DNA of 64,000 nt. It comes from Parapusillimonas sp013416435 (GTDB taxonomy: Bacteria; Pseudomonadota; Gammaproteobacteria; Burkholderiales; Burkholderiaceae_B). Numbering within the stretch: position 1 is the stretch's first letter; each line of letters starts with the position of its first letter. Position numbers and translations under genes: made by a program. Below the pieces are notes generated by a model, which made no database searches, was not told the DNA's origin, and was given only the letters and a program-made list of their open reading frames with translations. Positions 17,873 to 25,935 of this stretch are shown piece after piece. The stretch covers positions 310,001 to 374,000 of the forward strand of contig NZ_CP197474.1 in the NCBI RefSeq assembly GCF_052180245.1, written 5' to 3'.

Positions 17873-18720
17873 CGCCATCTCGACGCAAAGAGATGGCGCG
17901 GCGTGCGATTGATCGCTTTAAATCCAGCATCCGCCTGGCCTGCCAGGCGTTTGGCATCAGCGAAAGCGCCTACCATTATCAGGCCAAACACGCCGATGAA
18001 AACGAGGTCATCGCCGACTGGTTGATTCGATTAACGACAGCCCAACGGAACTGGGGATTTGGCTTATGTTTCCTGTACTTGCGCAACATCAAGGGCTTTA
18101 CGTGGAACCACAAAAGGGTGTACCGCATCTATCGCGAACTGGAGCTGAACCTGCGCATTAAACCCAAGAAACGCCTCGTGCGCGAGCGATCCGATCCGCT
18201 GGGCACCGCCACCGATATCAACCAGGTCTGGTCAATGGATTTTATGCATGATCAACTGACCGATGGTCGCGGTATCCGGTTGCTTAACGTTGTCGATGAC
18301 TTTAACCGTGAGGGTTTAGGCATTGAGGTGGACTTTTCACTGCCGGCAGAGCGCGTGACGCGCGCCTTGGATCAGATCATCGAATGGCGCGGCAAGCCGG
18401 CTTGTTTACGATGCGACAATGGCCCGGAATACATCGGTAAAACGATGCTCGAATGGGCCGCCAGGCGACGCATTACGCTGATCCACACGCAACCCGGAAA
18501 CCCACAGCAAAACGCCTATGTCGAACGCTACAACCGAACCGTGCGTTATGATTGGCTCGCCCAAAACCTGTTTAGCAGTCTGGACGAAGTTCAGCTTGGC
18601 GCCACCGCCTGGCTCTGGACCTACAACAATGAGAGGCCCAACATGGCACTGGGCGGCATCACCCCCAAACAAAAACTAGCCAGTAAATATTTAACCGATT
18701 CTACTGCCGCTTACTGCTAA
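17866..18720 (+). CDS. IS3 transposase OrfB (DDE catalytic part)
   Basis: 284 residues in the -1 frame relative to OrfA. The rve integrase core has all three acidic residues: D in VWSMDFMHD, D in RCDNGPEY and E in QQNAYVERYNR. Expected to be made mainly as the OrfAB fusion through the A6G slip. Intact. Confidence 0.93.
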   Translation: MVAPSRRKEMARRAIDRFKSSIRLACQAFGISESAYHYQAKHADENEVIADWLIRLTTAQRNWGFGLCFLYLRNIKGFTWNHKRVYRIYRELELNLRIKPKKRLVRERSDPLGTATDINQVWSMDFMHDQLTDGRGIRLLNVVDDFNREGLGIEVDFSLPAERVTRALDQIIEWRGKPACLRCDNGPEYIGKTMLEWAARRRITLIHTQPGNPQQNAYVERYNRTVRYDWLAQNLFSSLDEVQLGATAWLWTYNNERPNMALGGITPKQKLASKYLTDSTAAYC

Positions 18721-18857
18721 ATATGGGGGGATTACCCCGCTGATTTGGCATATGCCTGTCTGCTACCTGTAGCAGCACTAACCTGTTAACAGACCTGCTT
18801 TAGCGGTATGGGCCGCCACTCATTGACTCAGCATATCGCACTAGAGTCCTTCTTTTC

Positions 18858-20045
18858 TTACGCAAACAGTCCCGTTGCCTGGCTGGCCGCATTGGCATGG
18901 AATCGTTTCCTGGACTCAGTCAGGTGAAGATAGATGGCTGTCGTTTTCAATTGCGTATGAGCCAGCGCATGCTGTACGTCGACGATGTCTGCGCCGCTGT
19001 CCAGCATCATTGATGCAAAAGTATGCCGCATGTCGTGCATGCGAAGGTCCGCGAGACCCGCTCTGGTGCGCGCCGTCAGCCATGCTGCGCGGCACGATTG
19101 ATAAGGTTCGCCGGTCTTTGGGTTGGGAAAGACCCATTCCGAATCGGACCGTGCTTGCCGCGCTGCAAGCAATGCTTGAACGTCCGCCGAAATATGCAAG
19201 ATGAACCCCTTCTTGGCTTTGTCCTTGTCGGCTGGAATGGACAATGTACCCCGCGACGCCTCGAACCAATCCCACCGCATCGCCAGAACGTTATTGCGGC
19301 GCAGCCCGGTCGTGCCCATTACGCGGATGATGTCAGGCAAGTCGGCGTTCAAGGATTTTTCCGCCGCGCGCATCAGGCGCTGCAACTGGTCGCGTGTCAG
19401 GAATTTGCCTTTCACCTTACGGATGGTTTTGAGCCTCAACGCATGGGTGGGGTTCCGCTTTAACGTAATGCCTTGATGTCGCAAGGCTTCGTTAAGGATA
19501 TGGCGCAGCAGAATCAAAATGCGCTTGACGGTGCCGTCGGCCAGTTTTCGGTGTTGCAGGTTCTTGAATGCAACGGGCTTGTTGATCAGCTTGCTGTTGA
19601 ATGCCAGTACGTCCTGCTCGGTAATGTCGTCCAGGCGCATTGTCCCGAAGGTTTCCTGCAAATGGTTGCGGTAGATGCTGGCATGGGCTTCATGTGATCG
19701 GATCTGGCTCCTGAGCAGGGGCAGAAAGGTGTCGAAGAAGAATGCGTCCATGGTCGGGCATGAGGCACGGCGCCGGCTGTATTGCGATTTCGTCGCCTGG
19801 ATGGCGTCCAGCCTGGCTTTGGCCACGGCCCGCGCGGCGGACGCGGTTATCGTGTCAAAGTTGGCCAGTTTCTCTTGGCGCTGCTTGCCCAAGGCGTCGC
19901 GATAGACAATGACATAGCTTCGAAAGCCTGTTTTGGTGACGCATACGGCAAAGCCGGTCTGCTCTTGGTCAAACAACATTACCTGTTGTCTGCCGGCGGG
20001 AACGGCAACCTCTCTGATGGCCCTTTCGGTAATATGCAGCTTCAT
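18858..20045 (-). CDS. Tyrosine recombinase/integrase (P4-like, arm-binding N-terminus)
   Basis: 395 residues from ATG 20045; a second ATG lies at 20051, but AGGA is correctly spaced only for 20045. The N-terminal arm-type DNA-binding domain (GFAVCVTKTGFRSYVIVYRD) is followed by a SAM-like core-binding domain and a catalytic domain. That domain has R in TTGLRRNNVLAMRW, HxxR in HDMRHTFASM, H in HALAHTQ and the nucleophile Y in TTAIYLHL. All key residues are present. It probably integrated a genomic island here; a decayed relative lies at 24850. Confidence 0.9.
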   Translation of the reverse strand: MKLHITERAIREVAVPAGRQQVMLFDQEQTGFAVCVTKTGFRSYVIVYRDALGKQRQEKLANFDTITASAARAVAKARLDAIQATKSQYSRRRASCPTMDAFFFDTFLPLLRSQIRSHEAHASIYRNHLQETFGTMRLDDITEQDVLAFNSKLINKPVAFKNLQHRKLADGTVKRILILLRHILNEALRHQGITLKRNPTHALRLKTIRKVKGKFLTRDQLQRLMRAAEKSLNADLPDIIRVMGTTGLRRNNVLAMRWDWFEASRGTLSIPADKDKAKKGFILHISADVQALLAARQARSDSEWVFPNPKTGEPYQSCRAAWLTARTRAGLADLRMHDMRHTFASMMLDSGADIVDVQHALAHTQLKTTAIYLHLTESRKRFHANAASQATGLFA

Positions 20046-20189
20046 GAACATCTTCCTCGCGCACGACTAGCCAAGACGGCTGGCAATGCCGGGGCGGCTG
20101 CCGGGCTCTGGCGGTGCGAACGCCCCAAGCTTGGCCGTATGGTCCCACTTCGAAATCTTCGTCCCTTGGCAATGTCGGGAAAAGCCTTG

Positions 20190-20210
20190 CGCGACATTAT
20201 TAATGTCGCG
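20190..20210. promoter_or_regulatory. Perfect palindrome upstream of the integrase gene
   Basis: CGCGACATTA-T-TAATGTCGCG, a perfect 21-bp dyad 145 bp upstream of the integrase start. Half-sites (GCGACA at 20222, TGTCGC at 20245) follow on the right. An operator for a repressor controlling the integrase, or arm-type recombinase sites, are the two readings. Confidence 0.5.
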
Positions 20211-20295
20211 ATAGTATTTTTGCGACACTTTTGCGGTTTATTGTCGCTGTTCAGGAATTGCGACGGGAGGCGTCATGGTCAGAATGAAAAGCGAG

Positions 20296-20395
20296 AAAAC
20301 ATGAACGAAACCGGTCAGATAATGCCCATCAAGCCCGCAGGGCCACGACGATGCCGGCCATGATCAGCGCCACGCCCAGGAAGTACATGGGCTGG
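20296..20395. repeat. 100-bp direct repeat, partial copy of the EamA gene 3' end
   Basis: About 94% identical by eye to 21294-21393, which holds the last 22 codons of the EamA gene and 33 bp beyond. The two copies flank the toxin-antitoxin module. The integrase gene lies 245 bp to the left. This is the pattern left when an element integrates at a gene 3' end and regenerates it. Confidence 0.85.
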
Positions 20396-20411
20396 TGAGC
20401 AGGCTGACTAC

Positions 20412-20440
20412 TTGAGAGTTGATACCCAAATAGGTATAAT
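20412..20440 (+). promoter_or_regulatory. Sigma-70 promoter and operator of the first toxin-antitoxin copy
   Basis: TTGAGA (20412) and TATAAT (20435) are 17 bp apart. The dyad ATACC-CAAATA-GGTAT overlaps the -10, as expected for autorepression by the antitoxin. The ATG of the toxin is only 7 bp past the -10, so the transcript should be leaderless or nearly so. Confidence 0.75.
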
Positions 20441-20446
20441 TTTGCA

Positions 20447-20806
20447 ATGCCTGCCATGACGAAACCACTACGTTGGGTCGCCTCAACAAAGAAAGATTTG
20501 ATGGCGATGCCCGAGGAGGTACAAGATACCTTTGGGTATGCGTTGCACTTAGCACAAGCCGGACAAAAGCATCCGGACGCCAAGCCGCTAAAAGGCTTCG
20601 GCGGGGCAGGCGTTTTGGAGGTGGTTGAGAATTTCCACGGTGACACCTATCGCGCTGTTTACACCGTGCGTTATGCCCTGGCAGTCTACGTGATCCATTG
20701 TTTCCAAAAAAAATCTGCCCAGGGTATTGCTACTCCAAAGCCCGATGTGGATTTGATTAAGTCGCGATTAAAGGCTCTTGAAGCCGTTCTAGAAGGTCAG
20801 CCATGA
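20447..20806 (+). CDS. HigB/Gp49-like (RelE superfamily) toxin, copy 1
   Basis: 119 residues of the phage-derived Gp49-like/DUF891 family: RWVASTKKDLMAMPEEV, then LKGFGGAGVLEVVE and YRAVYTVRYALAVYVIHCFQKKS. These are RelE-fold ribosome-dependent mRNA interferases. The toxin is encoded first, as in HigBA modules, and overlaps the antitoxin by 4 bp (ATGA). Near-identical to the copy at 43209. No room for a Shine-Dalgarno site after the promoter. Confidence 0.88.
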   Translation: MPAMTKPLRWVASTKKDLMAMPEEVQDTFGYALHLAQAGQKHPDAKPLKGFGGAGVLEVVENFHGDTYRAVYTVRYALAVYVIHCFQKKSAQGIATPKPDVDLIKSRLKALEAVLEGQP

Positions 20807-21123
20807 TCGATATCGAAGAAAGCTCGGGCAATGTCTATGAAGACCTGAAAGCACCCGATGCGGGAGCAATGTATGTAAAGGCTCGCCTAGCTAGCAAGAT
20901 TGGCGACATCATTCGCCATCGCCATCTGACGCAGCAGCAAGCGGCCGAAATTCTGGGTATTCCGCAACCGAAACTCTCCGGATTGCTTCGTGGACAGTTT
21001 CGTGGCATAAGTGAGGCGAAGATGATTGAGTGTCTGAATCTCTTGGGCAGGGATGTCGAAATCGTCGTGCGTAAGGCTCGCCGCAGTCACCCTCAAGGAC
21101 ACACGGAAGTCGTATTCGCTTAG
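20803..21123 (+). CDS. XRE-family antitoxin (HigA-like), copy 1
   Basis: 106 residues with a clear helix-turn-helix (LTQQQAAEILGIPQPKLSGL). It should neutralise the Gp49-like toxin and repress the promoter at 20412 through the overlapping dyad. Second gene of the pair, translationally coupled. Differs from the 43565 copy only at scattered bases. Confidence 0.9.
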   Translation: MIDIEESSGNVYEDLKAPDAGAMYVKARLASKIGDIIRHRHLTQQQAAEILGIPQPKLSGLLRGQFRGISEAKMIECLNLLGRDVEIVVRKARRSHPQGHTEVVFA

Positions 21124-21293
21124 TTACGGCTACCCGCTTCGCGGCAACATTACGAGCACGCGCGAACTGCTTGTTCAGTTTGTCGAGCACATCTCCAACC
21201 ATAACGTCGACTTCAGACTCGTTATCATTCGGCAGATCGCAGTCGTGCGTAATGACTATGGTCCGGAGTTCGTCAGTACGCAGCTATTGTGAA
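21124..21293 (+). pseudogene. Possible remnant of an IS3-type transposase
   Basis: A short stretch on the plus strand reads RNDYGPEFVSTQLL, resembling the second-aspartate block (DNGPEF) of IS3 OrfB. No full domain can be followed. It fills the space between the antitoxin gene and the right-hand 100-bp repeat. Confidence 0.35.
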
Positions 21294-21393
21294 GAAACAT
21301 GAATGAAACCGGTCAGATAATGTTCATCAAGCCCGCAGGGCGACGACGATGCCGGCCATGATTAGCGCAACGCCCAGGAAGTACATGGGCTGG
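21294..21393. repeat. 100-bp direct repeat, copy containing the true EamA 3' end
   Basis: Partner of 20296-20395. Here the sequence is continuous with the whole EamA gene, so this is the ancestral side and the other copy is the duplicate. Confidence 0.85.
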
Positions 21394-21671
21394 AAGCGCT
21401 CGCCGAAAACGAAGTGGCTGCCCAGCGGTACGAGCACGAAAGCCAGCGCCATGAGCGGGTAGACCTTGCCAAGGTCAGCCTTCTGCAGCACCCACACCCA
21501 GCCTATGGTGGTGATTCCGTACAGCGCGAAAGCGGAAAGCAGGGTCGCCGCCGTGCGCACGTCGAAAAAGCTTCCGGATGCCTGCAGGGCGGCGGCGCTG
21601 AGCTTGAACAGGATCTGGCCCGCGGCGATGCCCAGGACGCACAGCAATGCAATGGAATAAGTAATGAACAT
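21327..21671 (-). CDS. Small EamA/SMR-type membrane transporter (lipid-linked sugar flippase candidate)
   Basis: 114 residues with four transmembrane helices, half the size of a standard EamA protein, like ArnE/ArnF or SMR transporters that work as dimers. It is last in a four-gene minus-strand cluster with a DUF2304 protein, a polyprenyl-phosphate type GT2 and a large membrane glycosyltransferase-like protein. In that context flipping of an undecaprenyl-phosphate sugar is the likely task; drug export is the alternative. Its 3' end is duplicated at 20296. Confidence 0.8.
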   Translation of the reverse strand: MFITYSIALLCVLGIAAGQILFKLSAAALQASGSFFDVRTAATLLSAFALYGITTIGWVWVLQKADLGKVYPLMALAFVLVPLGSHFVFGERFQPMYFLGVALIMAGIVVALRA

Positions 21672-21680
21672 GCTGTGCCT

Positions 21681-22079
21681 TCAGGCCGGACGCCCGGATT
21701 CTTGGATGGATGCGCCGGCTTCCGAGAGGACGTCGCCCGGTGCCGCGATGCTTGGCAGGCCGGCGTTTTCGTTGCGCGCCCGGTACAAGGCGATGTTGCG
21801 CGCCAGGGCGGTCTGCTGCTGATGCAAGAGGCTGATGTGCCGGGCCACCACGATGATGCCGTTGATGAGAATGACGGTTCCCAGTATCAGGAAAAGATCC
21901 AGGCCGCGGCCTATGCCCAGCCGCTGGGCGATAAAGGTGGATACCTGGGGCTGCCAGACGACCAGCAGGCCGAAGGCATAACAGGCCAGCAGCAGCCTGC
22001 CGATGCGCTTCTGCATGAACACGATGGTGTAGACGCCCATGAACAGAAGTATGAGCGTAAGAAGGATGGAGAACGTCAT
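21681..22079 (-). CDS. DUF2304 membrane protein
   Basis: 132 residues with three hydrophobic spans (residues 2-20, 28-45, 60-78) and a cytoplasmic helical tail (ISLLHQQQTALARNIALYRA), matching DUF2304. These proteins accompany polyprenyl-phosphate glycosyltransferases and probably anchor or assist them. The start overlaps the stop of the GT2 gene (ATGA). Confidence 0.82.
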   Translation of the reverse strand: MTFSILLTLILLFMGVYTIVFMQKRIGRLLLACYAFGLLVVWQPQVSTFIAQRLGIGRGLDLFLILGTVILINGIIVVARHISLLHQQQTALARNIALYRARNENAGLPSIAAPGDVLSEAGASIQESGRPA

Positions 22080-22762
22080 TTCGAAATTTTCCCTAGCAGC
22101 AGTTCCATGATGATGCGCAGCGAATTGATGTTGCGCTGCCCCTTGCTGATGGAATAATCAGTATAGTGAATGGTCACGGGGTGTTCGATGAAGTGCACCT
22201 TGTTGCGCGCAATGAAATTCAGGATCTCGGACGCATGCGCCATGCGATTCTGGCGAAAGTGGAAACGCTCTGCGAATTGCCGGGTCAGCACCCGAAATCC
22301 ATTGTGCACGTCGGTGAACTTGCCGCCGCTCGTCAGTCGCGTAAAAAGGATCGCTGCCTTCAGCATCAGGCGCCGGCTCGCCGGCAAGCCCCGCACGCCG
22401 CCAAGAAAGCGGCTGCCCAGCACAATGTCGGCTCCGCTTTTGTGTAGCGCCTCGCACATGCCCTGGATTTCCGCGGCGTCGTGCTGGCCGTCCGCATCGA
22501 AGGTCACGATATAGTCCGCCCCCAGCGACAATGCATAATCGATGCCTGTCTGCAACGCGGCGCCTTGTCCCAGATTGATGGGGTGGCGCACGACATGCGC
22601 GCCGGCCCGGGCGGCCTCGGAGGCCGTGGCATCGGCTGACGCGTCATCCACCACGATCACATTCTTCATGACCTGCCTCACTCCCGCAACCGTCTCGGCA
22701 ATGGCCGACGCTTCGTTATAGGCGGCGATTACGATAAACACGGGACCAAAATTCTCTTGCAC
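22076..22762 (-). CDS. Family 2 glycosyltransferase, dolichyl-phosphate-mannose-synthase-like
   Basis: 228 residues, soluble GT-A fold: PVFIVIAAYNEASAIAET, then VVDDASADAT, YIVTFDADGQHD (DxD) and GSRFLGGVRGLPASRRL. It lacks the C-terminal membrane helices of GtrB; the neighbouring DUF2304 protein may supply them. It should load a sugar from a nucleotide donor onto undecaprenyl phosphate for use by the large membrane protein encoded just upstream. Confidence 0.88.
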   Translation of the reverse strand: MQENFGPVFIVIAAYNEASAIAETVAGVRQVMKNVIVVDDASADATASEAARAGAHVVRHPINLGQGAALQTGIDYALSLGADYIVTFDADGQHDAAEIQGMCEALHKSGADIVLGSRFLGGVRGLPASRRLMLKAAILFTRLTSGGKFTDVHNGFRVLTRQFAERFHFRQNRMAHASEILNFIARNKVHFIEHPVTIHYTDYSISKGQRNINSLRIIMELLLGKISK

Positions 22763-24736
22763 TTACATTCCTTCCAATAGCACGCCGCCATCCTTGGCAT
22801 GGACCACGCGGTATACATGGTGATCGCGATCCGGGAAAAAACTTCCGTAGCGCGCCCAGAACTCCGGGTTGGGATGGTCGGTAATCACGTAATCGGTCAG
22901 CTTCAGCGTCTCGGCGAAAGCCCGGATGGAGTTGGCATCGGACATGGGTTCGCGCAAGGCGTCAACTGAGAAAAAGCGCCAGCTGTGGGCAATGCCCATG
23001 AGCCGGATCGGATACAAGGTGTAGCGATTCAAAAAGTACAGCATTCCGTCATCGGCATCATAGATGTGCCAGGCCATCGCACCAGCGGGTATTTTTTGGC
23101 TGGCCTCATCCGCGAGTTTGTCGGCCGCAACGCGTACCGCCGGCGGCTGGCGAGGCGTCAGGCGGAACAGCTCGTCGACGCCCGGAGTCACCACAGTGCA
23201 TGTCGCCACGGTGACGGCGGCCAGCGCCCATGCGGTTTTCCATGCGGCGGCTCTTCGGACGGCGTAGATGAGCAGGAAGAACAGGCTGGCAAACAGCAGC
23301 GTTGAATAATAACGGGAAAACGACCAGACATCCGCCTGCCAGTTGGAAAGGCCGCGCACTGCGGACAGGAAAACCAGATAGGCCAGTAGGCAAAGCGCCA
23401 GGTACGCCAGCGCCATGCCGTAGGTTCTGCGGACCCTGGCGCCGCATGCCGCAAGCATCGCCAGCGCCAATACACCGGCGCCCGCCAAGGCTTGCCACAA
23501 GTGCCGGACACCGGGATCGAAATCCACCAGGCGAACGCCGAAGAACTGCGCATGCGGGAAAGCGCCTCCCAGCACGCCGGCCATGTTGTCCATCAAGAAT
23601 GCCGCGATGTCCGTGCCTTGCGCAAACAGCTTGCCGGCATCCAGCCGGTAGGCCGGATCCAGGCCATACGCCATGGCATACAGCTTCCAGGTCAGGAAAT
23701 AAAGCACGCAAGCCGCCAGCAGGGCGCCGCCCAGCTTGACGTCGCGCGCCCGCAGACGCCCGGATTCGGCATAGCACAACACGAAGCAAAGACCGATGGC
23801 CATGCAGGCCAGCACGATGCCCACATGCTTGGCCAGCACGATGGTGATCAATAGCGGCGCGATGGACAGAAATGGATTGCGGCCATGCCAGACCTGAGGG
23901 GCGGCAACAAAGCAGGCAAGCAGCAGTAGGCTTTGCAGCGGGTCGACATACATCGTGGCGGTCAGCCCCTGAAAGAACAGGAAATAGCCGAAGAAGCCCA
24001 TGATCAAAATGGCCGGCGTCGCAAGCCGGGCGGTGCCGCGAGTTCCGTCGGCCGTGCCGGTCAGCAGTGCGATCAGGCACATGTAGACCAGATACCAGTT
24101 CAACAGCGACCCGCCGGACTCGAGCGGCAGTCCGAACGCGCTGCCAATGTACCGGTAAAGCGACAGGCCGGGAACGTAGTCGGGGAACATCAAGTCCAGG
24201 CTGTCGGTTTGCAGGGAATGCGTGACCGCCAGATACTTCAGTTGCAAACCCCAGTGCGAGAATTCATCCCAGGCGAAGAAGCGCATTCCTGTGGAGTTGG
24301 ATAGCGCAAGTAGAAACGCAATGGCGGATGCGGCCATGATCAGCCAGAACTCGCCTTTGCGCCAGTCTTGCCGCAGCGCCAGCGCGTAAAGCAGGTAAAG
24401 AACGCCGGCCGATGCCAGTAAAAGCGTTGCGGGAAGCAGGGCCCCCGCCAGTGCAAAGGTATAGATCAGAACGGCCAGCGTGCTTTGCCCCCACAAGGGG
24501 CCATAGTAAGGATTGCGCACGAAGCGCGAGCCAGCCCAGCCCCATCCGGCCAAGGACAAGAACAGCAATGAATAGAACAAAACGAAATCCCGGGAATTGA
24601 AGTCCTTGCCTATCGTAAACGTTCGGCGCCTGTACGTTCCAGTGTCATGAAGTGTAACGTAAGAAAATGTTGTGTTTTGGGGTCGGACCCCATGCGGGGT
24701 CCGACCCCGGGAAAGAGTAGGGGTCAGACCCTGCAT
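22763..24736 (-). CDS. Large multi-spanning membrane protein, GtrS/GT39-like glycosyltransferase candidate
   Basis: 657 codons with 11-13 transmembrane spans and a periplasmic C-terminal part of about 150 residues (AWHIYDADDGMLYFLNRYTLYPIRLMG, cut here). This is the architecture of GT-C enzymes using polyprenyl-phosphate sugars. First gene of the cluster and directly abutting GT2. The only upstream ATG (24736) lies inside a palindromic repeat, so the first 20 residues or so (GLTPTLSRGRTP) are repeat-coded; a TTG at 24580 just before the first span is an alternative. Family is inferred from topology and neighbours. Confidence 0.7.
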   Translation of the reverse strand: MQGLTPTLSRGRTPHGVRPQNTTFSYVTLHDTGTYRRRTFTIGKDFNSRDFVLFYSLLFLSLAGWGWAGSRFVRNPYYGPLWGQSTLAVLIYTFALAGALLPATLLLASAGVLYLLYALALRQDWRKGEFWLIMAASAIAFLLALSNSTGMRFFAWDEFSHWGLQLKYLAVTHSLQTDSLDLMFPDYVPGLSLYRYIGSAFGLPLESGGSLLNWYLVYMCLIALLTGTADGTRGTARLATPAILIMGFFGYFLFFQGLTATMYVDPLQSLLLLACFVAAPQVWHGRNPFLSIAPLLITIVLAKHVGIVLACMAIGLCFVLCYAESGRLRARDVKLGGALLAACVLYFLTWKLYAMAYGLDPAYRLDAGKLFAQGTDIAAFLMDNMAGVLGGAFPHAQFFGVRLVDFDPGVRHLWQALAGAGVLALAMLAACGARVRRTYGMALAYLALCLLAYLVFLSAVRGLSNWQADVWSFSRYYSTLLFASLFFLLIYAVRRAAAWKTAWALAAVTVATCTVVTPGVDELFRLTPRQPPAVRVAADKLADEASQKIPAGAMAWHIYDADDGMLYFLNRYTLYPIRLMGIAHSWRFFSVDALREPMSDANSIRAFAETLKLTDYVITDHPNPEFWARYGSFFPDRDHHVYRVVHAKDGGVLLEGM

Positions 24737-24792
24737 AGGGTCTGACCCACAAAAGAAAGGGCGGGGTCAGACCCCGTACGGGGTCTGACCCC
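24679..24792. repeat. Three GGGGTC palindromes upstream of the membrane glycosyltransferase cluster
   Basis: Units at 24679-24708 (centre ATGC), 24720-24748 (centre TGCA, one arm shortened) and 24763-24792 (centre GTAC). The third is followed by a copied piece of the Fic gene 3' end. Confidence 0.92.
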
Positions 24793-24847
24793 TCTACGGA
24801 AACACCAGACTATAGTTCTTCAGGTTGCACCGTTGGAGCGTCTGATA
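24751..24847. repeat. Duplicated palindrome plus Fic-gene 3' end fragment
   Basis: Matches 25894-25996: the AAAGAAAGGGC leader, the palindrome, and TACGGAAACACCAG...GTTGGAGCGTCTGATAC from the end of the Fic gene. An internal deletion of about 18 bp is present. The copied block includes the palindrome itself. Confidence 0.8.
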
Positions 24848-24849
24848 CT

Positions 24850-25215
24850 TTCAACGAGGCTATTCGCACCAAAAGCGCGGACGTGACAGAGAACCCGACC
24901 CACGCTATTCAGTTGACCACGGTGCGCAACATCGTCGGCAAGTTCCTGAACTGTGGCCAGTTAAAAGCGCTGCTGCCGGCAGCCGAGGAGTCACAGAACC
25001 CTGATCTACCCGATGTTCTGCGCATCATGGGCGCCATGGGTCTGCATCGTGACAATGTGCTGGCGATGCGATGCGATGGGATTGGTTTGACGAGGCTCGG
25101 GCAACGCTGAGTGTGCCAGCGGAAGCTGACAAGGCGAAGAAAGGCTTTGTCCTGCATTTGTCCTCCGGCGTCATCGACATTTTGCGGAATCGGCAGGACA
25201 CTGGAGATTCGCAGT
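24850..25215 (+). pseudogene. Tyrosine integrase fragment
   Basis: The central part of an integrase related to the one at 18858: HAIQLTTVRNIVGKFL, then LPDVLRIMGAMGLHRDNVLAMR. A frameshift near 25080 follows, continuing WFDEARATLSVPAEADKAKK. The start, the HxxR box and the tyrosine are missing and the catalytic R is H in MGLHRDN (R retained one residue later). Non-functional relic, showing a second integration event. Confidence 0.85.
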
Positions 25216-25255
25216 AGGTATTCCCTAACCCATACACTAGGTGGTACCATTTTAT

Positions 25256-25375
25256 ATGAACAGGGTCTACAAATTACGCCACTTCGCTAGGTGGATGCGT
25301 AAAACGGAACTGACCGAGTTGGTTGCCGATGGTTCCCTACAGGAGATTTGTAATGACCACGACTCAAAAAGCTAA
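25256..25375 (+). pseudogene. Truncated RelE-type toxin gene
   Basis: 39 codons: MNRVYKLRHFARWMRKTELT matches the N-terminus of the RelE/PF06296 toxins, then it jumps to unrelated residues and a stop inside the next gene. About 70 residues of the toxin core are deleted. The downstream antitoxin gene is intact, so this is an orphaned antitoxin locus. Confidence 0.7.
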
Positions 25376-25682
25376 AGCACACAGCCCCATCATGGAGGCA
25401 GTCCACGATGCCGCCACTGATCTGCATCGTCTGGGGTTCATCGACCAGCGCAAAATGCGCAAGTACGACGCACTGTGCCTGGAGCCCGTAACGGAATTCG
25501 ACGCCGAGAAGATACGCTTGCTGCGCGACCGTTATCAGCTAAGCCAGTCTGTGCTGGCGTCGCTGATGAACACCAGCCTGTCCGCCGTTCGACAGTGGGA
25601 AGCCGGTAACAAGCGCCCGGGAGGCCCCTCCCAGAAGCTACTGAGCATCCTCGACCGCAAGGGCATAGAAGCACTGGTCTGA
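25353..25682 (+). CDS. XRE-family antitoxin-type transcription regulator
   Basis: 109 residues from ATG 25353, with AGGAG at 25341. The helix-turn-helix is at about residues 60-85 (YQLSQSVLASLMNTSLSAVRQWE), followed by GPSQKLLSILDRKGIEAL, typical of HigA/NadS-like antitoxins paired with RelE toxins of the type relic just upstream. Likely now acts only as a DNA-binding repressor. Confidence 0.85.
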   Translation: MTTTQKAKAHSPIMEAVHDAATDLHRLGFIDQRKMRKYDALCLEPVTEFDAEKIRLLRDRYQLSQSVLASLMNTSLSAVRQWEAGNKRPGGPSQKLLSILDRKGIEALV

Positions 25683-25862
25683 ACTGAAAACGTACCAGTG
25701 CTATTTTGTCTTGAACACCACCCGTACCCAAAGCGATCTGCCTCATGACCTGGTGGGCATGATAGGAATCGCCAACTTCGTCAACATCGTTCATCCCACC
25801 TACAGCATCGTGCCGCAGCACGATCTGGCCCGCACCCGGTGTTTGGCGGGCCTTAGGGGAAT

Positions 25863-25935
25863 GGGCTCGGACCCCATGTGGGGTCCGACCCCTAAAGAAA
25901 GGGCAGGGGTCAGACCCCGTACGGGGTCTGACCCC
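25863..25935. repeat. Two GGGGTC palindromes at the Fic gene 3' end
   Basis: Units at 25863-25892 (centre ATGT) and 25906-25935 (centre GTAC). The second ends on the base before the Fic stop codon. The 180 bp to the left (25683-25862) hold no gene I can recognise. Confidence 0.92.

Larger units (their letters stand above)
17542..18736 (+). mobile_element. IS3-family insertion sequence
   Basis: 1,195 bp bounded by GGTAATCCCCCC (17542) and its inverse GGGGGGATTACC (18725-18736). It carries overlapping orfA and orfB with a programmed frameshift site. No obvious 3-4 bp target duplication is seen. Both frames are open, so the element looks intact and recent. Confidence 0.88.

Noticed and set aside
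18737..20300. A tRNA gene serving as the integrase attachment site
   Set aside because: No cloverleaf or CCA-ending sequence could be found on either side; the duplicated EamA gene end is a better candidate site.
20329..20646. Minus-strand 105-codon frame ending in EamA-like residues
   Set aside because: Only its last 22 codons derive from EamA; the rest is antisense to the toxin gene.
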